The position numbers were made by a program, and so were the translations under genes. The notes below the pieces were generated by a model. The model was not told the origin of the DNA. It did no database searches and worked only from the letters and a program-made list of their open reading frames with translations. Of a stretch of 64,000 nucleotides of DNA, positions 16,400-25,460 are shown piece after piece; position 1 is the stretch's first letter, and the number at the start of each line of letters is the position of its first letter. The stretch is taken from the NCBI GenBank assembly GCA_947178215.1, contig CAMWXJ010000003.1, positions 1-64,000 of the forward strand, given 5' to 3'. Source of the DNA: an uncultured Porphyromonadaceae bacterium. GTDB lineage: Bacteria; Bacteroidota; Bacteroidia; Bacteroidales; Muribaculaceae.

Positions 16400-17623
16400 A
16401 TGAAACGACACTTATTCTCACAAATGGCCACGGAGTGGCGCAGCAACCTGTGGCTCTGCATCCAGCTCATCATTGTCGGGCTCGTGCTATGGTTCTTTTC
16501 ATGGCAGCTTGTCGATATCCGTGACACATACTCATCCGACAACGCTTTCGACTACCACAACGTATATTACGGAAGCATCAAGTACATCAACGAATCGTCG
16601 TCGGCCTTTGTGCAGCAACCCGAAGGACATACGGATGCCGACGACCTCAATCTTATAATCTCGACATTGCGCGCCAACCCGTATGTCGAGGAAGCCGGCT
16701 ATGGCATCAACGCCCTTCCCTACAATTTTACTTACTATGGAGGCGCCTGCATGCTACCAGGCGATACCGTGACGCCATATTATTCCTTCAACGCGCGCTG
16801 GATGACTCCCGAAATGCTTAGAGTGCTTAGAATCGAAGGTGTCGACGGCGAGTCGACCGAAGATCTCGTCAGGCTGCTCCAAAACCACAAAGTCATCATA
16901 TCACGCAACGAAAAGATCAAAGACATAAGCGAAAGCTACCGCGGCAAGGACGCGATACATACGGCCGACAGCTCGAATGTCTTGTCGATAGGCGCCATCA
17001 TCAAGCCTTTCCGCCGCAACGATTTCGAGCCTCAGAGAGCAGGCAACGTCATCATGCTGCTCGATTATCCCGCCAACGGATTCCCCTCGAACATCGCCAT
17101 GCGGGTCAAGGAGGGGGTCAGCCCTCAGCAGTTCCTTGAATCGCTCAAACCGTCGGACCTGCATGTCGGAAACGTGCTTGTCTACGACATCACATCGCTC
17201 GAAGCGACCCGCCGCTCGGCCCAGCATAGTTACTGGGACAAAGTACGCACAGCCGTTAGCGGCAGCGTCTTCCTCCTGGTGATTGTGTTTCTCGGATTCA
17301 TCGGCACGTTCTGGTTCCGTACCCGTCAGCGCCGCTCGGAGATAGCTATACGCAAAGTCAACGGCGCTACCGACGGCAACATATACCGCCGCCTCTTCTC
17401 CGAAGGTCTGACAATACTGCTTGTTGCGGCCATCATAGACCTGCCGCTGGCCTATCTCGCTATCGGCAAGCTGAACATCGGACAGGAATTGAACCGACAG
17501 ATGTGCTGGCCGTCGTTTGCCTTGTCGGTGCTGCTCATGGCTGTGATGATACTGGTAGGCGTGTGGTTCCCGGCGCGCAACGCCATGAAAATTCAGCCGT
17601 CCGACGCGCTCCACGATGAGTGA
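16400..17623 (+). CDS. FtsX/MacB-type ABC permease B (exporter locus 1)
   Basis: The second permease, 407 residues, starting 5 bases after permease A. It begins KRHLFSQMATEWRSNLWLCIQ, with TM1 at about 21-38. A periplasmic domain spans about 40-280, and three C-terminal helices carry FLGFIGTFWFRTRQRRSEIAIRKVNGATDG, the FtsX-type coupling-helix region. The protein ends PARNAMKIQPSDALHDE, the usual end of MacB-like permeases. It is paralogous to the protein at 45836 (same FLGLLGTFWFRTQQR motif and ARRAMKIKPAVALKDE end). The substrate of the exporter is unknown. Confidence 0.88.
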   Translation: MKRHLFSQMATEWRSNLWLCIQLIIVGLVLWFFSWQLVDIRDTYSSDNAFDYHNVYYGSIKYINESSSAFVQQPEGHTDADDLNLIISTLRANPYVEEAGYGINALPYNFTYYGGACMLPGDTVTPYYSFNARWMTPEMLRVLRIEGVDGESTEDLVRLLQNHKVIISRNEKIKDISESYRGKDAIHTADSSNVLSIGAIIKPFRRNDFEPQRAGNVIMLLDYPANGFPSNIAMRVKEGVSPQQFLESLKPSDLHVGNVLVYDITSLEATRRSAQHSYWDKVRTAVSGSVFLLVIVFLGFIGTFWFRTRQRRSEIAIRKVNGATDGNIYRRLFSEGLTILLVAAIIDLPLAYLAIGKLNIGQELNRQMCWPSFALSVLLMAVMILVGVWFPARNAMKIQPSDALHDE

Positions 17624-17640
17624 CCTTTGCCACGGCACAC

Positions 17641-17671
17641 TTGCTTCTGACCGTCAAAACACTTAACTTTG
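17641..17671 (+). promoter_or_regulatory. internal promoter before the locus 1 regulator gene
   Basis: TTG (17641-17643), 20-bp spacer, TAACTTTG (17664-17671): a full Bacteroidota consensus. The ATG at 17679 is 7 bases after the -7 box, giving a leader of only a few bases. Confidence 0.7.
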
Positions 17672-17678
17672 CACCACT

Positions 17679-18206
17679 ATGATACTGATTATCGACGACG
17701 ACCAGGCAGTAAGGATGAGCCTGTCGCTCCTCTTCAAGCAGGCCGGATTCGACAGCGAGGCGGTGGGCAACGCCGCCGACGCCATAGAGGTGGTGCGCAA
17801 CCGCGAGCCTCAGCTCGTGATGCTCGACATGAACCTGTCGCTCTCCACCACGGGGCGCGACGGCATAGAGCTGCTGCGCAAAATCAAGGTGTTCTGCCCC
17901 GACACGCCGGTGATACTCATCTCGGCCTGGGGCACAATAGCTCTCGCCGTGGAGGGTATGGCTCATGGAGCCGCCGATTTCGTCACCAAGCCGTGGAGCA
18001 ACCGCGACCTCATGGCAAAAGTCCGCAAGGTCATAGGAAGCAAAAACACGCCGGCTGCCCCACCCACCCTCGAAGAAATGGAGCGGCAGGCCATAATCGA
18101 CGCTCTGCGGCGCAACAACTACAACCAGTCGCTCGCGGCCGACGAGCTGGGCATCACCCGCCAGTCGCTCTACCGCCGCATTAGCAAATACGGTATTCCT
18201 GTATGA
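17679..18206 (+). CDS. response regulator with receiver and Fis-type HTH only (no AAA+ domain)
   Basis: A 175-residue regulator. The receiver (about 1-120) has IDDD, phospho-acceptor D50 in VMLDMN, a Ser in ISAWG and K104 in TKPW. After a short Pro/Ala linker it goes directly into a C-terminal HTH_8/Fis domain (about 131-175, DELGITRQSLYRRISKYGI). The paralogue at 48612 is 445 residues and has a complete sigma-54 AAA+ domain between the same two modules. Here that part is cleanly absent, giving an ActR/RegA-like architecture. It cannot activate sigma-54 polymerase, which agrees with the ordinary promoter of locus 1. It overlaps the kinase gene by ATGA. Confidence 0.93.
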   Translation: MILIIDDDQAVRMSLSLLFKQAGFDSEAVGNAADAIEVVRNREPQLVMLDMNLSLSTTGRDGIELLRKIKVFCPDTPVILISAWGTIALAVEGMAHGAADFVTKPWSNRDLMAKVRKVIGSKNTPAAPPTLEEMERQAIIDALRRNNYNQSLAADELGITRQSLYRRISKYGIPV

Positions 18207-19420
18207 TGCTCTACCGCTTCTCGCTGACCGCGCTCGCCGTGGCCCTCGCCGCAATCCTTGCCCTCGCCCTGCTCGACGGGCCAAAGATATGGATTGCCGT
18301 GGCGGGCGCGGCCGGCGCGGTGGCGTTCATCGTCACGGTGTGGGCCGTGGTAAAGCCGCTCAACGCCGTGCAAAACGGCATCTACCTGCTGCAATCGCAG
18401 GACTACAGCAGCCGCCTGCGTGCAGTGGGGCAGCCCGACGCCGACCGCATAGCCCGGTTTTTCAACCGGCTCATGCAGGCCCTCCACGACGAGCGTCTCA
18501 AAAATGAGGAGCGCAACAAATTCTTGCAGCAGCTCATCGACGCGTCGCCCATGGGCATAGCGATATGCGACTTCGACGGAGTGCCACAAAGCTCCAACAC
18601 CGCCTACCGCTCGTTCAGCTCCCCCGAACTCGATGCTGCGATAGCCGCATTGGCCGAGGAGGAGTCGGCCACGCTGCGCCTCGGCTCGTCGAGCGTGTTC
18701 CGCATCTCACGCCTGTGGTTTATGGACTGCGGATTCCGCCGACCGTTCATACTCGTGGAGCAACTCACCGACGAGATACGCCAGGCCGAGCGCGAACTTT
18801 ACAGCCGCATCGTGCGCACCATAGGCCACGAAACCAACAACACTCTGTCGAGCGTAATGTCGGTAATGGAGACGATAGGCATGATGCACGCCGACGACCG
18901 CGACATCACCGCCACACTCGCGAGCTGTCACGGCAGCTGCTCGGCGCTATCGCAGTTCGTGAGCCGCTACGCCGAGATTGTCAAGCTCCCCGCCCCCGAA
19001 AAGGAACCTGTCGACCTCAACGCCTTTGTCGAGGAGATGATGCCCATGCTCTCTCGCATGGCATCGGAAAAGATTGCCTTCACCGCCTCGCTCGACCCCG
19101 ATGCCGGCGTCATCGCCGCCGACAGGGCCATGTTGGAGCGCGTCATGGTCAACATAGTGCGCAACGCCATAGAGAGCATAGCAGGCCACGGCACCGTGGC
19201 CGTCGCCACCGCTCCGGGAAGCATCGCCGTGACCGACAGCGGAGCCGGCATCGACCCGGCGGCGGCAGGGCGACTCTTCACTCCGTTTTTCTCCACAAAG
19301 CCCTCCGGCCACGGCCTCGGACTTATGCTCGTGTCTGAAATACTCCACTCCCACAACGCCACTTTCAGCCTCCGCACCGACGACACCACCTCACTCACCA
19401 CATTCACTATCAATTTTTAA
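18203..19420 (+). CDS. membrane histidine kinase, NtrY/NtrB-like (locus 1)
   Basis: A 405-residue kinase translationally coupled to the regulator (ATGA at 18203-18206; a second ATG follows immediately at 18206). Two N-terminal membrane helices (about 8-24 and 30-50) enclose almost no periplasmic loop, so it may sense membrane state or a partner protein. A HAMP-like and a PAS-like segment (about 105-190) come next. The H-box is TIGHETNNTLSSVMSVM (His about 209). The N-box is NIVRNAIESIAGHG, and the G-boxes are TDSGAGIDPA and GHGLGLMLVSEIL. The HExNN-type H-box is shared with the paralogue at 49946. Confidence 0.9.
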   Translation: MMLYRFSLTALAVALAAILALALLDGPKIWIAVAGAAGAVAFIVTVWAVVKPLNAVQNGIYLLQSQDYSSRLRAVGQPDADRIARFFNRLMQALHDERLKNEERNKFLQQLIDASPMGIAICDFDGVPQSSNTAYRSFSSPELDAAIAALAEEESATLRLGSSSVFRISRLWFMDCGFRRPFILVEQLTDEIRQAERELYSRIVRTIGHETNNTLSSVMSVMETIGMMHADDRDITATLASCHGSCSALSQFVSRYAEIVKLPAPEKEPVDLNAFVEEMMPMLSRMASEKIAFTASLDPDAGVIAADRAMLERVMVNIVRNAIESIAGHGTVAVATAPGSIAVTDSGAGIDPAAAGRLFTPFFSTKPSGHGLGLMLVSEILHSHNATFSLRTDDTTSLTTFTINF

Positions 19421-19452
19421 TTTGGCATTGTCGCAAAAAAGCATTACCTTTG
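19421..19452 (+). promoter_or_regulatory. promoter of rpsO
   Basis: TTTG (19421-19424), 20-bp spacer, TACCTTTG (19445-19452). This is a perfect match to the Bacteroidota consensus, with a leader of about 50 bases before the rpsO ATG. Confidence 0.75.
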
Positions 19453-19510
19453 CACCCGGAAATAACAATCCACTATATAATAATCATCATTAACAATCAC
19501 TTCCGAAAGA

Positions 19511-19786
19511 ATGTATCTTAATTCTGAAGAAAAGACCGGAATCTTTGAGAAATACGGTAAGGGCAAGACTGATACTGGCTCACCCGAAGCTCAGATAGCA
19601 TTATTCTCAGTCCGTATTGCTCATTTGACTCAGCACCTGAAGTCAAATCACAAAGATTATACCACCGCTCGCGCTCTTAAAGCACTCGTAGGTAAGCGTC
19701 GTCGCCTCCTTGACTATCTCATGAGGAAAGACATCAACCGCTACCGCGCTCTCATCGCTAAGAAAGAGCTTGGTATCCGCAAGTAA
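19511..19786 (+). CDS. rpsO: 30S ribosomal protein S15
   Basis: Ribosomal protein S15, 91 residues, which binds 16S rRNA in the platform of the small subunit. Family features are clear: TGSPEAQIALFSVRIAHLTQHLKSNHKDY, then RALKALVGKRRRLLDYLMRKDINRYRALIAKKELGIRK. The length matches the usual 88-91. It is monocistronic with its own promoter. Its codon use is visibly less GC-biased than that of its neighbours, as expected for a highly expressed ribosomal gene. Between its end and the SusD gene (19787-20123) lie only the CAGT tract and a terminator. Confidence 0.97.
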   Translation: MYLNSEEKTGIFEKYGKGKTDTGSPEAQIALFSVRIAHLTQHLKSNHKDYTTARALKALVGKRRRLLDYLMRKDINRYRALIAKKELGIRK

Positions 19787-19958
19787 AGAGCTCGCAGAGC
19801 TCCGCGCTTAACGATTACATCGACCCTCTACCGATGGCGCCCGGCATCCCTGCCGGACGCCATTGCTATATTACCACGCCAACTCAAAAAACACACCGGT
19901 TTTGGCGCCAGCTAAAACGCGAGCCACCCCCACGCCTTAGCCTGAGGATTGCTCGCCG

Positions 19959-20009
19959 CAGTCAGTCAGTCAGTCAGTCAGTCAGTCAGTCAGTCAGTCA
20001 GTCAGTCAG
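19959..20009. repeat. CAGT tetranucleotide tract (about 12.75 units)
   Basis: The 51 bases repeat CAGT without a mismatch. The tract lies between the convergent rpsO and susD genes. An open frame through it would encode a Ser-Gln-Ser-Val repeat, but it has no other coding character. Perfect tetranucleotide runs of this length are prone to slippage. Confidence 0.9.
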
Positions 20010-20038
20010 AATCATCCGAGCCGTCCGCAAAAAAATAA

Positions 20039-20067
20039 GAGGCCGTACCCCCCAAGGGCACGGCCTC
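20039..20067 (-). terminator. intrinsic terminator of the SusC/SusD operon
   Basis: GAGGCCGT (20039-20046) pairs with ACGGCCTC (20060-20067). Read on the minus strand, the stem is followed directly by TTATTTTTTTG, a good U tract. It lies about 57 bases past the SusD stop. Confidence 0.8.
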
Positions 20068-20123
20068 CCGCTAATGTTACCTATTTATTAATAACAATAA
20101 CTAAGCATGATTAAGAAGAGGAA

Positions 20124-22046
20124 TTACATAACATTAGGACCATCACCCCACTGAGGAGCACCTTCATCCTGCCATACACGCTCACGGTTGAGAGTAGCTC
20201 CGTCAACAGCGCCGGCTGTGAAGCCCTGAGTGCTGTAAGAAGCCTGGAGCTGATCCTTCATGAGGTCGGTGGGGCTGATTACGCCGAGCGACGAACGACG
20301 TCCGAACGCCGAAGCGGGGAAGTTGTTGGCCGAGTAATCGACGCGGGGGAGCAGAGTGGAGTTGAACGAGGGCACACCCGAGCGACGACCGGTCACGAAG
20401 AGATCCTTGGGGAAGTAGGAGAAGTTGATTTCCTGCTGGAGGAACACCTTCTCGAGGTCCTCGGCCTTGTTGCCGGTCAACTGATAGGCGGGGTGAGCAA
20501 GCATAGCCTCGATTTCGCCGTCCTTGAGAGCGATGGTAGCCTCATGCGGGTCGTAACCGTAAGTCTCACTGTAATAAGGAATCTGATTCTTTTCGGCGAG
20601 ATTGTCGTAAGCCTCGACAGAGAGGCGGATACCGCGCTGGAAGTAGGTGTTGGCGTCGCCGCTTACGGCACCGTAGAGGGCAAACTCGGCGAGATAGAGG
20701 TTGACCTCAGCCGAAGTCATGTACAGGCCGTACCAGGGACGGGGTTCGGTGCGGGTAACCACTACGTCGGATTCAGGCGCGGTGGGGAGAGTAAACGAGT
20801 AGCGGCCTTGGAGCATGTATTCGCTGTAACGCGACACGCCGCCGTAGCTCTTGTTGCCGGGGATTTCGCGCTGATAGTCGCCAAGATGGAAATACTGGCG
20901 GTAGTAGTCGGTCTGATCGCTGGGAGCGTTGTATTCGGTGGGGATACCGTAGTAGCGCACCCAAGGTTCGCCCTTGCCCTTCCAGGCCTTGAAAGTCTCT
21001 TTGCCGTCTACGATCTGGGTCTCTACATTGTCGAGCACATACCAGGGGAGGTCAGATTTACGATTGTTCTCGATAAACCAGCGCACAACCTCGGAGTTGA
21101 AGCTGTTCTTGGTGTAGAAGAAGCGCACGCGGGGGTCTTCATTCTCCAGCAGGAACTCCACGAGCTGCTTGGTGGGAGCCATGCCGCTGTAAGCCACGGT
21201 GGTGTTTGTGGTATTGTAGGCAATATCGCCGCGGTCGAGCTTTGAGCCGCTGCCGGTGGTGATAGTCTCGGTAGCCTTGTTGAACATCACGTCGTCGCTG
21301 AGCGAGTTCATGTAGCCGCAGGGAGCGGCCACCACCTGTTGGGCGATAGTCTTCGCACGATTGAAGTCGCGGTGGATAAGTCGGGCGGCAATTTTGAGCT
21401 TGAGCGAGTTGGCCCACTTGGCCCACTTCGACCAGTCGCTGCCAAACACGAGGTCGTTCTTGCTAAGACCTGTCTGGTTGGTGTTGTTCTGGAAACCGGC
21501 TATGGCGTTGTCGAGCCATTCGATCCAGAGAGTGTAGAGGTCCTCCACGCGGTCATACTTCGGAGTGAGAGTGCCGCCGAAGCGGGCCTGGGCGGCTTCG
21601 GTGAAGGGTATGTCGCCGGAGTCGTCGGAGTCGAAGATGCCGAGATACACAATCAGCACGTCGAGCGCAGCCTGAATGTTCTTATACTTGGAGGCTTCAT
21701 CCTCGCCCATGGCAGCAAGCTCGTTTTCGAGAGCGTACTTGTAGCCGAGAACGTTGATTACCTGGAAGCCCTGGCGGGGAGCGGTGGCTTCGAGCAGGTC
21801 CTGCGTAACACCGCCGGTAGTGATGGACAGGCCGGTCTGCACGGCGGCGCGGTGTGCAAACGAGAACCATATGCCGTAGCTGCAAGGCTGCCACTCATAG
21901 ATGGCCTGGGTGAAGAGCTGTTGGGGAGAAGCTACGGAAATCGACGAGGGGTCCTGATTTATCTCGGTGAACTCGTCGCGACAGCTTGTCGCGGAGAATA
22001 CGAGTCCGCCGGCCATAGCCGCTGCCAGATATTTATAGAGTTTCAT
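20124..22046 (-). CDS. SusD/RagB-family outer-membrane lipoprotein (SusD_2 type)
   Basis: A 640-residue cell-surface substrate-binding lipoprotein that pairs with the TonB-dependent transporter encoded 21 bases upstream. The N-terminus is a lipoprotein signal ending FSATSC, with mature start CRDEFTEINQDPSSI. The motif (EINxDP) is typical of SusD-like_2 proteins. Tetratricopeptide-like helices follow, and the C-terminal part contains GRRSGVPSFNSTLLPRVDY, a common SusD-family feature. No polysaccharide-degrading enzyme, sensor or sigma factor lies next to the pair, so its ligand (glycan, peptide or other) cannot be told. Confidence 0.92.
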   Translation of the reverse strand: MKLYKYLAAAMAGGLVFSATSCRDEFTEINQDPSSISVASPQQLFTQAIYEWQPCSYGIWFSFAHRAAVQTGLSITTGGVTQDLLEATAPRQGFQVINVLGYKYALENELAAMGEDEASKYKNIQAALDVLIVYLGIFDSDDSGDIPFTEAAQARFGGTLTPKYDRVEDLYTLWIEWLDNAIAGFQNNTNQTGLSKNDLVFGSDWSKWAKWANSLKLKIAARLIHRDFNRAKTIAQQVVAAPCGYMNSLSDDVMFNKATETITTGSGSKLDRGDIAYNTTNTTVAYSGMAPTKQLVEFLLENEDPRVRFFYTKNSFNSEVVRWFIENNRKSDLPWYVLDNVETQIVDGKETFKAWKGKGEPWVRYYGIPTEYNAPSDQTDYYRQYFHLGDYQREIPGNKSYGGVSRYSEYMLQGRYSFTLPTAPESDVVVTRTEPRPWYGLYMTSAEVNLYLAEFALYGAVSGDANTYFQRGIRLSVEAYDNLAEKNQIPYYSETYGYDPHEATIALKDGEIEAMLAHPAYQLTGNKAEDLEKVFLQQEINFSYFPKDLFVTGRRSGVPSFNSTLLPRVDYSANNFPASAFGRRSSLGVISPTDLMKDQLQASYSTQGFTAGAVDGATLNRERVWQDEGAPQWGDGPNVM

Positions 22047-22067
22047 GATGGATATGCGACTTAAAGA

Positions 22068-25000
22068 TTAGAAGGTAGCATTGATAGTGAAAGTGTAGCT
22101 CGAAGTCACACCGTCGTAGTTACGGATACGGAACTCGTGACCTACGGTAGAGCGCACCGACTCGGGGTTCTCGTTGTTGGGGAGCGAGTTGAGGAGATAG
22201 CCGAGGTTGTGGCCGGTAGCCGACACGCGGAGAGCACGGGCGCCGATTTTGCTTGCCCAGTTGGAGGGAAGCGAGTACGACACCGAAATCTCGCGGAGGG
22301 CGATATAGTTGAGCTTGTGTAAGGTCTCGGGAGTGATGACACCCCAGTTGGTGCTTGTGTTGATCCACTGGTTGTTGCGGTAGTGCCATACGTTGGCGTG
22401 GGTGGGGTCGATGACGCCCTTCTCCATGAGCTCCTTATATGTCTCACCCGACGAATACTGGCCTGAACCAACTACGTAGTACGAGCCGTCGGTCTGCATG
22501 ATGTTGGTGCCTGCGGGGAAGATACCGTCGGGCACTACACCGTCGTGATAGGTCTTGTTGTCCCAGCGCGATACATAGGTCACGCCGCCGTGGGCTTCGT
22601 CACGATAGGCCATAGAAGTACCGGAGAAACCGTAGGCAGTACCGTAACGGCCGTTGTAAGATGCTACATAGCCACCGAAGCGACCGTCGAGCGACACATT
22701 GAGAGAGAGGTCTTTCCAGCGGAGACCGGTGCTGAACGAGCCCATGAATTTGGGGTTGATGTCGCCCACTTCCTGCATCTTGCCGGAGCGGAGCATGGCT
22801 GCACCCTTGTGGCCGTCGTTCCAGCGGAGGCATACGAGACCCGACTCTTCGTCAACTTCGGGCATCGAGTCGGAGAGGAGAAGACCGTAGGCGCCACCCA
22901 CCTGTGCTACCGAGCCGATACGGAAGTTACCGTAGTCGGGGTCGCCGGAGAGCTTGATGTAGTCGGCCACATTCTCGTGGAGCGAGATAATCTTCGAGCG
23001 GTTACGGGTGTAGGTGAAGCCCAGAGTCCACTGCCAGTCACGGTTCTCAAACGGAGTGGCGTTGATTGCGAGTTCGACACCCTGGTTCTGGATGTTACCG
23101 GCGTTTACATACTGGCTGGTGATACCCGAAACGGAAGGAACGGAAATCTGCATAATCTGGTCCTTGGTGTTCTCCTTATAGTATGTGAAGTCGATGCCGA
23201 TGCGGTTGTTGATAAAGCGCCAGTCGAGACCTACCTCCCACGAGTTCTTGCGTTCGGGTTTGAGGGCGTTGTCGTAAACGGTGTTGGAGAGCTCGGCGCC
23301 TGCCACACGGTCGGAGCCCACAAGACCCGAGTTGAGGATGTAGGCGGTGTTGACCTTGTAGGGGTCGGTGTCGTTACCTACCTGTGCCCACGAAGCGCGC
23401 ACCTTACCGAAGGTAATCCATTCGGGGAGGTTGCGGAATGTGTTGGTGATGAGCCACGAACCCGAAATCGAGGGATAGAAGTAGGAGTAAGTGCCGTGAC
23501 CGTCGGCGTATACGAGCGACGACGACCAGTCGTTACGGCCGGTGACATCAAGGAATATCTGGTCCTTCCAGCTTGCGCCCACCATGCCGGCTACCGAAGC
23601 CATGCGCTTCTTGCCGCTGATGTAGCCGCTGTAAGTCGGAGTGTTGACAGAGTTGTTGATGAAGAACTTGTTGTAGGCGATGAGGCCGCCGTTGGTGTTC
23701 ATGCCCATGTACTGCATGTAGGAGTTGAAGTACTCGTAGCGGAGCATGCCGTGCACTTCCCAGTCCTCGAAGTTCTTGTTGGCGTTGAGGTTGACGTTGA
23801 GGTTGGTCTGCTCCTTGGTGGTCTGGTTGAGACCATAGTAGCCGCCCTCGCCTGCGTAACCCGAACCGGGCTGTTTTGTTTCAGAGCGCACGTAGTAGTA
23901 GTTGAAGCTGCCCTCGGCGATGAATTTGAGCCAGTCGAGAATGTCGACGGTGAGTTTCACATTCGGGCGCACCACTGTTTCTTTCTGGTCGGTGGTGTTC
24001 TTGTTGAGCTGCCAGAAGATACCCATGCCGGGCACATTGCCGTACTCGTCACCGTAGCTGGTGCTTACCACACCGCCGTGAGCCGCCTGATACTTGTCCT
24101 TGAAGAAGTTCACGTCGTAGTTGCGGGCGAATGTGCCGTCGGAGAAGAGCTCGCCGTAGTTGCCGGCAGCGTTGCGGGGGTTGGAGTTGGAGAAGTTGAC
24201 GCCACCCTCGATGAGCACGCGTTTGCTGAGCTGATGCGATGCTTTGAGGAGTACGTTGAAACGCGTGAAATCGTTGCGTGTCACAAGACCTTCGGCATAC
24301 TTGTAGCCCATGGAGAGGTAGAAGTTGGTCTTGTCGTTACCGCCCTGGATAGACGCATTGGTAGTGGAGTTGAAGCCGGTGCGATAGAAGTCGTAGTAGT
24401 TGTTGTTGAGAGCTACGTAGGGACGATAGCTGCCGTCGACATACTCTACCATGCTGCCGTCGAATTTAGGACCCCAGCCGAAGTAGGCGCCTTCCATAAG
24501 CTCCTTGACGGAGTTATTGCCTTCGGAGTTGACGATGAAGGCGGTGTTGTCGTAGATACTTTCGGCCCACGAGCAATAGCCAGAAAGGTAACCGGGGCCG
24601 TATTCATTCTGGAACGAGGGGGCGTTGGTCATCTTGTCGAAACCGAAGGTCTGCGATACGGTCACGCCGTAGCCCTTCATGCCCTTGCCGCTCTTGGTGG
24701 TGATGACCACGGCACCGTTAAGACCGCGCGAACCGTAGAGGGCTGTGGCGGCGGCGCCTTTCAGCACCGAGATGCTCTCGAAGTCGGCGGGGTTGAGGTT
24801 TTTGAGCTCGTTACCGTAGTCGTTGCTGTCGCTGTTCCAGTCGGCCGAGCTTGAATGCACGCTATTGTCGAGGATGATACCGTCGACCACATAGATAGGC
24901 TGGTTGTTGGAACCGAGGGTGGAAGCACCGCGAATCTGAATCTTTGATGTGCCGAAGAGACCGCCGTCCGACTGGTTGATTTCGACACCTGCCACCTTAC

Positions 25001-25460
25001 CTTGGAGGGCGTTGGTGGGGTTGATGATGTTGGCGTTGAGGTCCTCGCCCTTGACTTCTGTCACGGCATAACCGAGAGCCTTTTTGTCGCGCTTCATACC
25101 GAGAGCGGTCACGACCACCTCGTTGAGCACTTGCGAATCGTCTTGAAGAGTTACGGTTATAGGCTTGCCGTCCCACACCACGTCGACTGGCTTGCAGCCT
25201 ATGCTGGCGATTCGGATTTTTGCGCCGGGCTTAACGTTGCGCAGAGAGAAGTTGCCGTCTATGTCGGTTGCGGCGCCATTGTTTGAGCCTACAACCATGA
25301 CCGATGCACCGATGATAGGCTCACCGGTGGAGTCTACGACAGTACCCGTACAGGCCTCATTCGCCTGTATCGTGTTGGTAGTCTGAGCATTTACCCCCCC
25401 CAATACAGGAATTGTGCCGAGGCAGGAAGCCAGAACCAATTTGACTAATTGTTGTGACAT
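22068..25460 (-). CDS. SusC/RagA-family TonB-dependent outer-membrane transporter
   Basis: A 1130-residue nutrient importer. A signal peptide (about 1-25, ending VNAQ) is followed by a carboxypeptidase D-like domain (about 36-112: GTVVDSTGEPIIGASVMV). The TonB-box-like LNEVVVTALG comes next, then a plug domain (about 125-250: LQGKVAGVEIN, ISVLKGAAATALYGSRG) and a 22-strand barrel to the C-terminal aromatic YTFTINATF. There is no N-terminal extension for an anti-sigma factor, so regulation is not by a linked sigma system. The leader is about 170 bases from the -7 box at 25638. It forms an operon with the SusD protein; the substrate is unknown. Confidence 0.94.
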   Translation of the reverse strand: MSQQLVKLVLASCLGTIPVLGGVNAQTTNTIQANEACTGTVVDSTGEPIIGASVMVVGSNNGAATDIDGNFSLRNVKPGAKIRIASIGCKPVDVVWDGKPITVTLQDDSQVLNEVVVTALGMKRDKKALGYAVTEVKGEDLNANIINPTNALQGKVAGVEINQSDGGLFGTSKIQIRGASTLGSNNQPIYVVDGIILDNSVHSSSADWNSDSNDYGNELKNLNPADFESISVLKGAAATALYGSRGLNGAVVITTKSGKGMKGYGVTVSQTFGFDKMTNAPSFQNEYGPGYLSGYCSWAESIYDNTAFIVNSEGNNSVKELMEGAYFGWGPKFDGSMVEYVDGSYRPYVALNNNYYDFYRTGFNSTTNASIQGGNDKTNFYLSMGYKYAEGLVTRNDFTRFNVLLKASHQLSKRVLIEGGVNFSNSNPRNAAGNYGELFSDGTFARNYDVNFFKDKYQAAHGGVVSTSYGDEYGNVPGMGIFWQLNKNTTDQKETVVRPNVKLTVDILDWLKFIAEGSFNYYYVRSETKQPGSGYAGEGGYYGLNQTTKEQTNLNVNLNANKNFEDWEVHGMLRYEYFNSYMQYMGMNTNGGLIAYNKFFINNSVNTPTYSGYISGKKRMASVAGMVGASWKDQIFLDVTGRNDWSSSLVYADGHGTYSYFYPSISGSWLITNTFRNLPEWITFGKVRASWAQVGNDTDPYKVNTAYILNSGLVGSDRVAGAELSNTVYDNALKPERKNSWEVGLDWRFINNRIGIDFTYYKENTKDQIMQISVPSVSGITSQYVNAGNIQNQGVELAINATPFENRDWQWTLGFTYTRNRSKIISLHENVADYIKLSGDPDYGNFRIGSVAQVGGAYGLLLSDSMPEVDEESGLVCLRWNDGHKGAAMLRSGKMQEVGDINPKFMGSFSTGLRWKDLSLNVSLDGRFGGYVASYNGRYGTAYGFSGTSMAYRDEAHGGVTYVSRWDNKTYHDGVVPDGIFPAGTNIMQTDGSYYVVGSGQYSSGETYKELMEKGVIDPTHANVWHYRNNQWINTSTNWGVITPETLHKLNYIALREISVSYSLPSNWASKIGARALRVSATGHNLGYLLNSLPNNENPESVRSTVGHEFRIRNYDGVTSSYTFTINATF

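Noticed and set aside
19959-20009. CAGT tract as a CRISPR array
   Set aside because: Units are four bases with no spacers, and no cas genes are in the window.
19834-20091. 85-codon frame with Ser-Gln-Ser-Val repeats
   Set aside because: The repeats are only the translation of the CAGT tract. The frame runs through the SusCD terminator and has no other protein features.
22545-24854. 769-codon open frame opposite the susC-like gene
   Set aside because: It lies wholly antisense to a gene with clear SusC domains and is rich in Val, Glu, His and Ala as expected for a shadow frame. It has no recognisable motif.
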